DNA of 64,000 nt from Stenogyne calaminthoides (GCA_037126765.1 JBBCBC010000025.1:11439639-11503638), one strand, 5' to 3'. Shown: positions 1-10,369, counted from the first letter of the stretch. Translations and numbers: made by a program. Notes: generated by a model not told the origin, from the sequence alone.

Positions 1-360
1 GTAAACAGTGTATGATTTTATTGATGGTCATTAATCTGTAAGTAAAGTAGAGCAACTGTTATATTTATTTAGCATAGTTAAAATCAAGGGTGAATGAACC
101 ACAAATTAGAATACTTTAATTGATTGATTTTATTTATGATTATTTATTGATCTGATTAATATTTCAGTATTTGTTAGAAAATCAATCCAAACTCCTCCTA
201 TTTGTTTGTTAAGTTTCCATTAATCCATTCGACTAGACACACAATAATTTTTCTATGTTCCCCGGCCGCGGATCAATCCCCTTACTTGCCACTATTACAA
301 GTTAGTAGAGTACTCGAGGATATTTTATATTTGACGCACCTCAACAATGCTATTAAATTT
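1..360 (+). mobile_element. 3' end of an LTR, Athila/Tat-like Gypsy retrotransposon (partial)
   Basis: This stretch lies directly before a primer binding site of the type used by plant Athila/Tat Gypsy elements, so it should be the 3' part of a 5' LTR. It contains no reading frame. The exact LTR end is not resolved: the text just before the primer site ends in AATTT, and CA dinucleotides occur a little further upstream. The element enters from outside the window, so no target duplication can be checked. Confidence 0.55.
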
Positions 361-381
361 TGGCACCGTTGACGGGGAACG
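361..381 (+). other. Primer binding site, tRNA-Asp type (Gypsy)
   Basis: The sequence TGGCACCGTTGACGGGGAAC differs at only two positions from the TGGCGCCGTTGCCGGGGAAC signal known from plant Athila/Tat Gypsy elements, where the 3' end of a tRNA primes minus-strand synthesis. It sets the element's orientation as plus and places gag downstream, which agrees with the gag remnant at 787-1080. Confidence 0.75.
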
Positions 382-786
382 ATGTGAATATTTTTGCATC
401 AACCTCGTTTAATTTATGGGGCATATTTTTTTTGTTATATTTCCGAGTTTTTTAATTGTTTTTTTTTTTTTTTTGGCTTTGTTTTTAGTCTCGTATTCCC
501 CCATTAGTTTTGTGTGGTTAATGAAATTTTCAGCAATTTTGACACTTGACATCTAGTCACTAAGCAGCAAAATTGATGCATTACTTTTTTGTTCGGTTAT
601 TTTTTCCTTTTCTTTTTGTTCGATTTCACGTGTTTCTGTCTCCTTTCAGGTGCCTCATTTGGCTAAATTATTCACATTTATGGAGTTGTTTTCTTTGTTG
701 GAAACAATCAGAGAATCCGTACATGCTTACTTTGTGCAACAACATATCATTCTACTAACAATTGTCTAGTATTATATTCTTCACAG
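382..786 (+). other. 5' untranslated leader of the Athila/Tat-like element
   Basis: AT-rich, with a T-run near 460-475 and no convincing reading frame. Its position between the primer site and the gag remnant fits the long leader typical of this group. Confidence 0.45.
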
Positions 787-1080
787 GAGCCCTGTTATGA
801 TCCACATTATAAAACTTACAATTCAGGGTGGTGCCACTATCCGAGTCCTCGATATGGGAATCAACAAGGCATTTACTCCGGGACAATCAATGACAACCAT
901 ATCAGTATCAATATGCCTCAAGTTTTCAAGAATTATGAAAATTGGATTGGTGGAAAAATGTTGAGGAAAAGTTTGAGCCATCTTTGAAAGATATGATGAG
1001 AACCGACTTGTAATACATTTGAATTTCAACGTGAAAATATGGAAATTCAACAAGGAACCTGTTGGAATACGGGGGTTAGA
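787..1080 (+). pseudogene. gag remnant of an Athila/Tat-like Gypsy element
   Basis: In the frame starting at 787 about 60 codons are open and read YDPHYKTYNSGWCHYPSPRY and onward. This resembles the tyrosine/asparagine/proline-rich linker NTYNPGWRNHPNF near the C-terminus of Athila/Tat gag. After about position 960 the frame must shift to keep protein-like sequence (FEPSLKDMMRT), then a stop follows. No protease, reverse transcriptase or integrase follows, so the element is cut off near 1.1 kb. Motif resemblance is from memory; orientation agrees with the primer site. Confidence 0.6.
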
Positions 1081-1500
1081 AATCACTAACTTCTATTCTA
1101 GAATTGCAGTGAAAATAAATAGAACCCGGTTGAATTCTACGTAAGACTCAATCCTCAAAGTCCCAAATACAACCACTTTAGAATTGATTCATTTAATTGC
1201 TTCCATAATCCACAATTTAAGAGCCCTTTTGATTGTTGTATTATTGTGATGCGAGAGAATTAAGAAGAAAATCACTTATGTATTTTCTCTATATCTTACG
1301 CCTTCGTGTTATGCGAAGAAAAGATACCGAGTGAATTCTCATCAATTTTTAATATTCAAGTAGAATTGAATTCCAAATCTCCTCCATTTATTATCTCATG
1401 AAAGTTAACTAACTTCCAAATTAACTCTATCCACTTTCATGGGTAGATATTGTTATTATTTAAATAATAATTAATATAAAATTAATTGAGTTTAACGCAC
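1081..1500. other. Unassigned AT-rich sequence
   Basis: No supported gene or terminus. It separates the gag remnant from the inverted TTTTGGTCCC-rich arm. The Gypsy element ends somewhere in or before this stretch. Confidence 0.4.
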
Positions 1501-1530
1501 TTTTGGTCCCACAGGACACACCCCCTCACG

Positions 1531-1620
1531 ATTTTGGTCCCAAACCTTACACTTTTGGTCCCGTAGCCGAAAATTTTGACACATTTGGTCCCTCCATCAA
1601 TTTTTCCATCAAATCCATTA
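1531..1620 (+). repeat. Left arm of an inverted repeat rich in TTTTGGTCCC
   Basis: This arm pairs with the reverse complement of 3932-4028. Both read TTTTGGTCCCAAACCTTACA, then a second TTTTGGTCCC, then GAAAATTTTGACACATTTGG, then a diverged tail. More TTTTGGTCCC copies lie outside the paired part (1500, 1625 and 1695). Inverted arms 2.4 kb apart suggest the ends of a DNA-type mobile element or a repeat inserted in both orientations. I could not find a flanking target duplication. Confidence 0.65.
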
Positions 1621-2259
1621 ACACTTTTGGTCCCATAGAATTTTTGGTCAACAGAGGCGCGTGTGGTTGTTTTTGGAGGGAAAAATCTGACACTTTTGGT
1701 CCCATAGGATTTTTTACCTCATTTTTTTCATCAAGATTTTCAGATTTTCTGGGAAAATGTAGCTTTTGGAGAGAATTTTCCCTTCATGGAGGGAATTTTA
1801 CATACTACACTTTCCACAAATCGTCAACTTATAAAGAAACAACAGATACAAGTTCGAGGCAACAAGAAGTTAATATATGTTTTACACTATGATGCAAATT
1901 AAAATGTACACCCGAATAAGGAAACAGTTTTATACCGAAAGTAATGTGAAGGACAATAACAAGAGAAACTATATGCATTCATTAATCCAGCAACATGCAA
2001 AATACAATGATAAATGTACCTAATCAATTATCAAATTCCTCATTCTCGTGTGATAAAATGAGAATGGCCAAGAAATAGAGCATGGTATAAATGAGAATGG
2101 CTATACAATCCATTATCAAATTCTATATAGGAACAATAATTGAACTCAAACAAACCAACAATCCTTCTCAACACAAAATAATGCAGAAACAAAGAAATGT
2201 AGCAATTACCAGGCACAATTTTAGGTGAATCCTCCTTAGCATTGGGAGCACATACATAC

Positions 2260-2416
2260 CGTTGGCAAATTGATATAAAACCCTATAACATCACCCTCTT
2301 TATACCCTTCTTTTCCAAACTTCTCCCTCAATGCCTTGTGAACTTTACTCCCATCGCCATCCCTATATCCATAATTGTTACTATCATATCCCACAGGCGC
2401 CTGTAGGTCCCCTTCC
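2260..2416 (-). pseudogene. Exon fragment of a TRAUCO/ASH2-like SPRY-domain gene
   Basis: The minus strand encodes [20 protein letters not shown] followed by [20 protein letters not shown] and [11 protein letters not shown]. This is very close to the SPRY region of plant TRAUCO, the ASH2 subunit of COMPASS-type H3K4 methyltransferase complexes in the nucleus. The block is bounded by plausible splice sites: AG before position 2416 and a GTATGT donor directly after position 2260. The neighbouring TRAUCO exons are not visible, so this is one isolated exon of about 52 codons. It has no internal stop. It may be a captured fragment or the remains of a gene broken by insertions. Identity is from remembered family sequence. 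Confidence 0.72.
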
Positions 2417-2948
2417 CTTGAATTCCTTCCAAATACTATTTCTTTCAATCACCAATAAATCCATACAACAAAGACAAACGCCTAGTCTCATACATGTAAA
2501 GACTCGAAGGGAACATCTAAACAAAACTTAATCAATTAATAACCTTTCCTTGTCATATCTAAATCACTAATATTTGATAGCAGAAAAATAGAAGAAAGTT
2601 TAGATATCGCCAATATCGTTTCACAAGCAAAACCAGAAAACACGAGCACGCAATATTGATCACTAGTAGACAAGAAATTTCAAATCCCATCAGCCCCAGA
2701 TAGAAATATTGATCAGATTCACCCTTTCATGAACAAAATAACAGAGAGAATCTCCAAAACAGTTAAAATTATACTTTCTGTTCTGATCCCTTTCCCATAT
2801 AATAAGAAATCATATTAAGCCTAATACATAATCATCTACGCAATGCAGCTCAAACATAGAAAACAATACTCTGAAAAAAGGAACTCTATACATGTATCAA
2901 ACACAACTCGATCACCATTATATGCAACAATTCACCACACACATACAA

Positions 2949-3215
2949 TCAAGAAAAGAGGAACTCGAAAACAAGACAAGCTGGAGATTTAACCTTTCGG
3001 GCTTTTGAGCTTTTTTTACAATGTTTTCCAAAAACCGCTAACAGCCCTAAATCGTTTTCCCGCCTGATAAAACCAGCGGCTTCATCCAGAGAATGCTGCG
3101 ATTGCGATTGCGATTGAGATTGAGAAATTCGTTTGCGGTGATTTTTGTGGGAAGAAGGGGAAGCAAGAGGGGGCAAATCGGAAACGGGCTTCAACATTAA
3201 GGTGAAATTAGGCAT
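2949..3215 (-). CDS. Unrecognised short reading frame, possibly an exon
   Basis: An 88-codon frame begins MPNFTLMLKPVSDLPPLASP, has a run of alternating S and Q, then a K/R-rich stretch and a stop. Codon use looks more gene-like than in the flanks. It overlaps the end of the upstream frame at 3197-3215 in another frame, so the two may be one locus with a splice or a frameshift. I do not recognise the protein. It could be the first exon of the TRAUCO-like locus downstream on the same strand, but I cannot match it to that family. Confidence 0.3.
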   Translation of the reverse strand: MPNFTLMLKPVSDLPPLASPSSHKNHRKRISQSQSQSQSQHSLDEAAGFIRRENDLGLLAVFGKHCKKSSKARKVKSPACLVFEFLFS

Positions 3216-3727
3216 GCGCCTCGCTTGATTTCGTCGGCATCTCCAGATGAGCCAGTATTCGTATTAACAATCCCAGTCGAATTCGTAGGCAAAATAGCAA
3301 GGTTTGAGTGCAAATCAGAAACAATACCAGAGTTACCCTCTACACCAGACTTACCAGTCGAGATACCAGACACGGGCAACCCACTCAAATTCAATTGCAA
3401 ATCAGGAAAATTACCAGCAAAAGGGCGCAGCGTGTTACCTGATACAGCCCCTACACCTGAAGCAGATGGTGCTCTGTATGCCTCCGACGGAGTAGGCAGG
3501 GCCGCGTGCAGCGGCGCTGTCATCGAAGTAGGGCCAGAATCTGAAGGGTGCAAGCCCGGCATCTCCGAGCAAGGGCGTTTGGAGGACGTCGCCATAGAGG
3601 GGAAATCAGCGCGACCGGGTTGAGAATCGCGAAGCATCGCGGAGAGGAAGCTAGGGTTGGCGAGGCGTGAGAGGAAACCGCTAAACATCAGCGCCATGTC
3701 CTCCGCTGTGAGAGGTTTCGTGGCCAT
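3197..3727 (-). CDS. Unrecognised 176-aa reading frame with a strong Kozak start
   Basis: The frame starts MATKPLTAEDMALMFSGFLS and is open for 176 codons. Its start sits in GCCACCATGG, an ideal eukaryotic initiation context, so I prefer it to the in-frame ATG 60 bases upstream at 3787. The N-terminal 35 residues look structured; the rest is rich in S, G, P, T and N and looks disordered. GC content is clearly higher than in the surroundings. No domain is recognised. It may be exon 1 of a host gene whose later exons are lost, or the N-terminus of a retroelement ORF1. Confidence 0.4.
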   Translation of the reverse strand: MATKPLTAEDMALMFSGFLSRLANPSFLSAMLRDSQPGRADFPSMATSSKRPCSEMPGLHPSDSGPTSMTAPLHAALPTPSEAYRAPSASGVGAVSGNTLRPFAGNFPDLQLNLSGLPVSGISTGKSGVEGNSGIVSDLHSNLAILPTNSTGIVNTNTGSSGDADEIKRGACLISP

Positions 3728-3750
3728 GGTGGCCTGCTGCGGACGGCCGC

Positions 3751-3823
3751 GAATTTGGGGAAGACGAACGGCGAATTTCAATCTCACCGTGAATTTGGGG
3801 AAGACGAACGGCGAATTTCAATC
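3751..3823. repeat. Perfect 33-bp direct repeat, period 40
   Basis: GAATTTGGGGAAGACGAACG and the 13 bases after it occur at 3751-3783 and again, identical, at 3791-3823, separated by 7 bases. The repeat lies just upstream of the Kozak start at 3727. The upstream open frame (3787) runs through one copy, so the duplication may have created the longer frame. Confidence 0.85.
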
Positions 3824-3931
3824 GCACACAGCAAAGGAGCGCCTCTTTTAACTCTTATTCTTATTTAACTCGTATAAAAAAAAATTTGTTTGTTTTACCG
3901 TTTGACTAACAGCGCGTGTTCGGGACGCGCG

Positions 3932-4028
3932 AGTTTGACGGAAAATTGGACGGAAGTTTCAGTTGCGGGACCAAATGTGTCAAAATTTTCAGCTTTGGGA
4001 CCAAAAGTGTAAGGTTTGGGACCAAAAG
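3932..4028 (-). repeat. Right arm of the TTTTGGTCCC inverted repeat
   Basis: Inverted partner of 1531-1620. The two arms bracket the TRAUCO-like exon and the unknown reading frame, which share one strand. This resembles host-gene capture between element termini, though duplication of a whole chromosomal piece is equally possible. Confidence 0.65.
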
Positions 4029-5022
4029 GAAAAAAGGAAAAGGTGTATTCCATGATCAAAAAAGTCATGAAAAAACTCAAAATTAATTATTATATTAATA
4101 ATTACTTTCATCTCCCACTCGCACATGAAGTTGAGTTTTTCACTAGTTTACTTCCCCTTTTTACACACCATCACCTAATACTTTTTCATACAGACAAATA
4201 AATCGTGTGACCCTCGAGAATATGAGTTTTTCACGTTATACACATGTTACGGATATATAGCAACTCAACCAGTTTTATATGAAGAATTCAAAACTCGTTA
4301 TACCCCAGAACTCTTTCAGTCAACACAAGTTGATATATCTCTTCCAATCCCTTGAAACTATTAGAGCATATTCAACCTTTAATCAGATCTATGTATTCAT
4401 AACAAGTTCTCAACTTGATTGACCGGTCAATGAACACAATAGAAAGTGTTAATAAAGATGTCCTTCCTTTCACACAAAATATCTACAGATTTCCACTATA
4501 GTTGCTTTCCTAGACATGTACGGCATTGCTGCATTAATCATAGCTATTGGTAGCATGCTAAAGTAGCAACACTAAAGTGAAGACTTAGAAATTTAGTAGA
4601 AAGTCTCAAGGGTACTTCTAAGAGGCTTATCAAAACCTCAAGGCCCCATACAATGAGAAAAATAGGATATCTTTCTCATTTCCTTATGGTCAACTTAGCA
4701 CATGTGGTATGAAACACATGTCACGTATGTTTTAACTTCCTGTGATGCAAGCAGGTGTCATTTTATTTATTTGACATCGTAAATCACAGTTCAAGTATAT
4801 CATCGACACTTAACTTGGATTTCTCCTTCTATTGTCTAGAATCCATTGATTTAGCTTTGTAACAAGTCAAATAGATTCTTGGTAAAATCTATTATGACAT
4901 TATCTACTATATAATCTCATCTCTCGCACATACCTTGATATCAGAGGCGATTGCTCGTATGAGAGAGCCAATCAACTTGTCGACATACTATTATATGAAT
5001 ATTTTATATAGTTCACAATACA
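4029..5022 (-). mobile_element. Decayed 3' part of a minus-strand Copia element
   Basis: AT-rich, without reading frames. It is continuous across the solo LTR with 6732-8447, which holds Copia reverse transcriptase and RNase H on the minus strand. By position this is the 3' untranslated region and perhaps the 3' LTR of that element. I could not locate a TG...CA terminus here. Confidence 0.4.
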
Positions 5023-5027
5023 TAAAT
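5023..5027. repeat. Left target-site duplication TAAAT
   Basis: TAAAT directly precedes the LTR's TGTTGGGG start and is repeated exactly at 6727-6731 after the LTR's CCCAACA end. Confidence 0.85.
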
Positions 5028-6726
5028 TGTTGGGGTTATATATACTGGAAAGTATGTTTTTACTTTGTATAACCAAACTGAATTTCTATCTTATTTATCG
5101 AAATAAATTATTTATCAACGTTGCTTTTAAATATAATTGAATGTTATATATATTTATCAGATAATTGTTCTAATAATAGTACGTGTTACATTGTAGTTAA
5201 TTTGGTGATACCGCATCTCAGAAGATCAAATTAACAGTTCCTTGTAACTAAGTACAAATTCACAACCAAGATGGAAATGAACAATCCATCGTGAAAGGTT
5301 GAAGTGTAAGGCTCTGATTGGCTTGTCTTGACCAAGAGATTACATTAGTGCATTATGATGTGTTGAATAGACCATGGTGAGGATAAATTCTTCAAGATCG
5401 AATGTAGAAGAATCGGACCTCGCTGGTTCGTTATTTTTAATCTCCGGCCACTTAATAAGGATTGTGTGTGATTAATAATTATTGCTTTGACATATGTCGG
5501 GAAGAGAATCATCATGATTTCGATACCTTATATCTTGAGCAATAATATTAATCGCATTGACGATTGCTAAATTAATACTGAGAGAATCGCGGTGCAAGTA
5601 CGCCTCAGGTGATTTGTCCCCTTGGTGGGCTCGTAAGTTTTATCATACTAAATCTTGCAAGTGAAATTTGTTTCCAGATGGATAATATTGTTGAGATGTT
5701 CTTATCTAAAAAAAAAATATATTAATTAATATAAAGCTCTTCAGTGGCTTGAATTAATTAATGGACTAGATAATCTTAAACACGGAAAATAATAATCGGG
5801 AGCCATATTACAATAATATGGGTTAAGATGGATAGTGCAATATTAATAAAGTAGTTGGATTAATTAATATTTATATTGTGGCTCAATATTGATAATTCAA
5901 GGTCCATTGGAAGGTCCAATCTTAATTCTCCTAAAGGCCCCTTTAGTAGCCCAATATAAAGTCCAATAACTGAAAAATGTGTTTAAAATAAAAAGAATTT
6001 ATTGTTGCCAATTTTTCTATTTTTTTTCGAAAAATATAGGGAAGAAAGAAAAAAAAAAGGATTTTCTTGATTTTCTTGGAAAGATTTTATGAAAAAAGAT
6101 AAGTATTCTTGGAATACAAGATTATCCCATAAATTCAAGAAAAGTCAAAATCTTGATTCTTTCCTATATGAGATTTTTGAAAATATCTCCTAAATAAGGA
6201 GGTGGGATTTGGTAGAGATTTATTTTGGGAGAAAGAATATATTGGATATATTCAAGTTTCTTGTGGGACAAGAAAAGACTCATCCCACATCTAAAAAGCC
6301 TCATATTTTCATCCCCCTCCTTATGTATAAATAGGGGATGAATTTTTCGTCCCCAAAATAATTCCATGTGTTGGAAAAATTAGAAATCCACAAAGGTGGT
6401 GCAACAGTTTTTCTCTTTTCCCTTTTGTTAATTATTTGAAGGAGATCCTCCCACCGGGATATCAAATAAGGACATGGGAATACTAGAGAAGGTCGTTGGG
6501 TTTGTGTGATCGCTTTTTTTCCGCTGAATCACCCAAAAGGTTATATGTAACTCCTAGAAATGCATGTGTAGGATTTACGTGGCAATTTTTTACGCATGAC
6601 ATGTTGTTGTGATTTAATTGTTATTTGAATTAATATAGGATTAAATCATGCTAGTAATAATTAAATTAATTTAAATTTGTATTTAAATTGCACCTCGAAT
6701 AGATACGGGCACCCTATTTCCCAACA
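5028..6726. mobile_element. Solo LTR, Copia-like, 1699 bp
   Basis: The sequence starts TGTTGGGG and ends CCCAACA, the short inverted TG...CA ends typical of plant Copia LTRs. It is flanked by a perfect 5-bp duplication TAAAT and holds no reading frame. A TATAAATAGG box at 6326-6335 supports plus orientation. No second LTR or internal region is present, so this is best read as a solo LTR left by recombination between two LTRs. It lies inside the minus-strand Copia element and is therefore younger than it. Confidence 0.85.
6326..6335 (+). promoter_or_regulatory. Putative TATA box of the solo LTR
   Basis: TATAAATAGG lies about three quarters into the LTR, the usual place for the U3/R boundary promoter of a Copia LTR. 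Activity is inferred only. Confidence 0.5.
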
Positions 6727-6731
6727 TAAAT
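6727..6731. repeat. Right target-site duplication TAAAT
   Basis: Exact match to 5023-5027. Confidence 0.85.
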
Positions 6732-8447
6732 GTCTAGTAACATTAACAACTACTTTGTAGTCCATTTAAATCCATACAAACCCAAGATCTTAAGATGTCT
6801 TACACATCTTCTGTAATTAGGTTTGACAACAACCGCCAATATTAAGTCGCCAGTAAAATTTATTCAAAAATCACTCTTTTCTTCTTTTGTAACATCTTTA
6901 CAAAGACAAACTTTTCATTATACTTGGAATCGTTAGAGTAATCTTTAGCTGCTTTGATTACTACGATGAATCATAACAACTCCCACTGGAGTGTTTGATT
7001 TCACAATCAATCTTTACAGCTCCCAGTGGAGTGTTTAATTTCATAGTGAATCGAGATAACTCCCGCTGGAGTGTTTGATTCCAGAGTGAATCAATATAAC
7101 TCTCACTGGAATGCCATATACATCAATGAATCATTACAACTCCCACTAGAGAGTTTAATTCTCAATGAATTGTTACAACTCTCAATTAAGTGCTTACTAA
7201 TTCCAAATATTTCATGAAAATTCATAACCAAAATTTTTATTTGACTGCAGATGCACATGCCACTACATCAGTTTTATAAGTGGTTAGTGCTACATAGACT
7301 CATTTCATGTCACAACATAAAATTGCTTCATTATTAAGTTAAGAAGGAATAACTAGAATTTGATTTACTTTCATCCAAATCATAATTTAGTTAAGGTTCT
7401 GTCAGATACTCTCTAAGTCTAGATTATCTCCTTGAGATAATAATCGCAATACCCTTCGTGATATCTAAAAATCCCACACACTATATTTTAGTGTCTTTTT
7501 TTCGATTTAATTGATATCCGCAAACCAAACCAACAACTTAACAAATGTCCGGATGTGCACAATAATTTAGCATACATCCGCCATCCAATGAATTTGCTTA
7601 TGGTGCATTCGACATTTCATCTTTCAAATTTATAGATAGTCTATAGTTCAAAGGATTCGCCCTTTTATAACATGAGAACCAACATGCTTTTTTATACATT
7701 CATTTGAATAGTTTTAGAAGTCTTACTATATAAGTCCGCTAAGACTTTCCAAGTAACCTCTTTGAACGATCTTTATGAAGCTTTCACCAAAAGATTCTCA
7801 TTGTTATCTTTCCAGCTTAATGATGTATCAATATATGATCATAGAATTACATAACTATCTTTCGACCGCTAAACATAAACACAATGGTCTTTGTCTAACA
7901 AAGTTAATATGAGATCACAATCATAGTATGAAGTCTCAAGTACCAATCGCTTTTGAGGATTTGTTTAAGTTTGTAAATGAACTTCTTCAATTTACAAATA
8001 TTATCCTTTCTTTTGAATTCTCCATTCGACAAAAACAATAACGCCCATTTTTATGTAATTCAAACCCATACTTGATACTATAGCAAAAAGTGAACTAATC
8101 GAGGTAAATCTCACAAATGATGAAGAAAGTTTTAAATACCCCTTTCTCGAAAGTATAATCTTTTCTACTAAGTGAACATTTTAAGAAGTGTCCCAATAAA
8201 GGATCTACAAGTTTCAAAAAACTTGATTTGATCTTATTGAATTTTATATTATCTTTCATTGCTTTGTTTCATTAGTCTCTTGATAACGAGATAGAACCTC
8301 ACGATCATCTCAGAGGTTCTTCCTCATTCACTAAAGACCGATCTAATTTCTCGAAAAATATAAAGAAGGTGTGTCCTCAATATCATGATGTCTCTCTACA
8401 CACGCTTCCTAGAATATTTTTCAAGATTGAAACTTTGTGACATAAAT
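6732..8447 (-). pseudogene. Copia pol remnant: reverse transcriptase to RNase H
   Basis: Read on the minus strand, broken frames give recognisable Copia pol order. Near 8040-8125 is RFTSISSLFAIVSSMGLNYI, the RT segment before the QMDVKSAFLNG motif. Near 7955-8003 is CKLKKFIYKLKQ, matching CKLKKSIYGLKQ. Further left come remnants of the LGIEI and YSNP regions, then near 7233-7280 YKTDVVACASAVK, matching the EAEYVAC RNase H segment. Stops and shifts are frequent. The 5' side is cut by the CACTA insertion at 8448 and the 3' side by the solo LTR. Gag and integrase were not identified beyond the CACTA element. Confidence 0.75.
6965..7190. repeat. Minisatellite, about 43-bp unit, 5-6 diverged copies
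   Basis: The core TACAACTCCCACTGGAGTGT recurs about every 43 bases, each time followed by TTGATTTCA-like and GTGAATCA-like tails. Copies differ by several substitutions. It lies inside the RNase H part of the Copia remnant, between the YVAC-like segment and the C-terminal segment. Confidence 0.75.
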
Positions 8448-8450
8448 AAT
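8448..8450. repeat. Left 3-bp target duplication AAT of the CACTA element
   Basis: AAT directly precedes CACTAC at 8451 and is repeated at 18415-18417 directly after GTAGTG. CACTA elements make 3-bp duplications. Confidence 0.8.
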
Positions 8451-9340
8451 CACTACAGAAATCACACATTCTGTGGAAATTTTCTGTGACGACACAAAAT
8501 TCGTCACATTTTATTACTTAGAGGTGACAAATTTTATTTTCGTCACTAAAAAAGTAGAATATGTGACAAAAATTATTTTTGTCACTAGTTGTAATTTTTT
8601 TCATCACTAATTCGTACATTTCATAACGACAACAAGAAATTTGTCACAATAAACTTTGGTGACTTATATACATAATAATTAGTGATTTATATTCAACGCC
8701 AAGAAAAATAATATTTTCGTGACGATGCTATGTTTTGTCATTAATCATTCAAACCAATTAGTGACACACTTAATTCATCACAATATTATTTGGTGACGAT
8801 CTTCATTGTAATTAGTGACGATCATAGTCATCATATAATATAATTTTTTCATGACGATTTTATGTTTCGTCGTTAATTCTTCATAGTAATTAGTGACATA
8901 TTCTTTCATCTCCAACATTTATATATAGTGACGATTAATAAATTTTTTTTAATGACGCACTTATTTCGTCACACTATTATTCAGTGACAATCTTCATTGT
9001 AATTAGTGACGATCAATATTTGTCGTATAATATAAATTTTTCATGACGGTTTTATGTTTCGGCCATTAATTGTTCATAGTAATTAGTGATATATTCTTTT
9101 CGTCACCAATATTTATATATGGTGACGATTAATAATCACTTGTTAGTGACAAACTTATTTCGTCACAATATTCTTTTGTGACGATCTTTATTGTAACTAG
9201 TGAAGATCATATTGGTCATATAATATAAAATTTTCATGAAGGTTTTATGTTTCGTCACTAATTATTAATAGTAATTAGTGACATATTATTTCGTCATCAA
9301 TATTTATATATAGTGACGATTAATAAGCATTTGTCACTTT
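8451..9340. repeat. Left subterminal region with GTGAC motifs and three ~192-bp tandem copies
   Basis: GTGAC, GTCAC and close variants occur dozens of times in both orientations. From about 8750 a unit of about 192 bp is repeated: the marker ATGACGATTTTATGTTTCGT or its variant begins at 8851, 9043 and 9236. Each unit also holds TAATTAGTGACATATT and a TTTATATATAGTGACGATTA-like block. Confidence 0.8.
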
Positions 9341-9559
9341 CAACAAAAAGGAAGTTCATAAATTCTATAACGGGTTTTTTTATATACATGAATTTTGTCA
9401 TCATTTTATACACAAACGCTGATGAATTTGAATTTTGTCATAAGAATAAATTGTGGATTTCAGAATATTTAGTGACAAAATTTCATATTATTCTACTATT
9501 ATTGTATATATATGTTGACTAAATTAAATAAAAAAGTCACAAGAACTCAAGTATAAAAT
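9341..9559. other. CACTA interior, no gene recognised
   Basis: AT-rich sequence with thinning GTGAC motifs. The open frame at 9313-9522 shows no protein-like features and is attributed to chance. Confidence 0.4.
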
Positions 9560-10290
9560 GCAATAATAAAGATTTGAACCCAAGACTTCTAATATAGAAT
9601 TTAATTACACCCACCAACTCAACTAAACTATACAAATTCAATGCTTATATTTGAATTTAATATTATTATATTTTAAGCATCGTTTTTCCTTTATAAAAAA
9701 TTGTGTACGGTAATCTTTTAGTAATATACATAATTTTATATTCGCTATTATCATGCACATATGGTGATTTAAATTAAATAAAAATTTACAATAATTCAAA
9801 AATAAAATGTTGTAATTAATGTTCAAACCTAAGACTTCTACAATAAAATTTAATAAATAATCACCAATTAAATATACAATTTTCACATGTGAAAATATAT
9901 AGAAACTCCTTTATTAAAAGAATAAGAAAATAAATAATTGCCACCAACAAAGATTGATCACATGTCTTCAATAAGAGAATGTCAAATTGCATCACTAGAC
10001 CACTTAACCTTAATGTTCAAAAATTGAATTATATATATAATATATAGTTTATTCATTTCAATTAAAAATATAATAAAATGAATTCATTATCCTTTATTTA
10101 AATAGATAATTATTCGCCATCAATAGGGATCAATCCTGTGTCCCCTGAGCAGAGAAAGACAACTTGTACCACTAGGGCACATAACCATGATGTTCGAAAA
10201 TTAAATTTTATCAAATATATAATTTATTCGTTTCAATTAAAAATATAAGCAAAATCATTTATTTTTAAAAAATAGCACTATACAAGTTTG
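9560..10290 (-). repeat. Four degenerate tRNA-like modules
   Basis: Read on the minus strand, blocks near 9575-9635, 9820-9880, 9945-10010 and 10115-10190 each pair an A-box-like string such as GCCCTAGTGGTAC or GTGGTCTAGTGATG with a B-box-like string such as GGGTTCAAATC or GGATTGATCCC about 45-50 bases later. Spacing and order match RNA polymerase III internal promoters of tRNA-derived repeats. They are too diverged to fold as tRNAs and are related to the better-preserved copy at 10300-10361. Confidence 0.45.
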
Positions 10291-10299
10291 ATGTTGATA

Positions 10300-10361
10300 G
10301 AAGTAGAACCTGGGTCACCAAATAGAGAAAGGGGAATTTTTACCACTATACTAAAATAACT
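10300..10361 (-). repeat. tRNA-Asp-derived sequence
   Basis: The minus strand reads TTAGTATAGTGGTAAAAATT, CCCC, a diverged anticodon region and then TGGTGACCCAGGTTC. Plant tRNA-Asp reads GTAGTATAGTGGTAAGTATT, CCCG, then GTGACCCGGGTTCGA. The D-arm/A-box and T-arm/B-box order and spacing are kept. The anticodon arm and acceptor ends are degenerate, so this is a pseudo-tRNA or SINE-like repeat rather than a working gene. Confidence 0.6.
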
Positions 10362-10369
10362 TGATGTTC

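Noticed and set aside
3225..3623. 132-codon plus-strand frame
   Set aside because: It is antisense to the minus-strand frame with the ideal Kozak start and looks like a shadow of it.
6965..7190. CRISPR-like array
   Set aside because: Regular spacing but diverged repeats, no distinct spacers and a plant retroelement context. It is a minisatellite.
10300..10361. Functional tRNA-Asp gene
   Set aside because: The anticodon arm and acceptor stem are degenerate and the 3' part after the T-arm diverges, so it cannot be a working tRNA.
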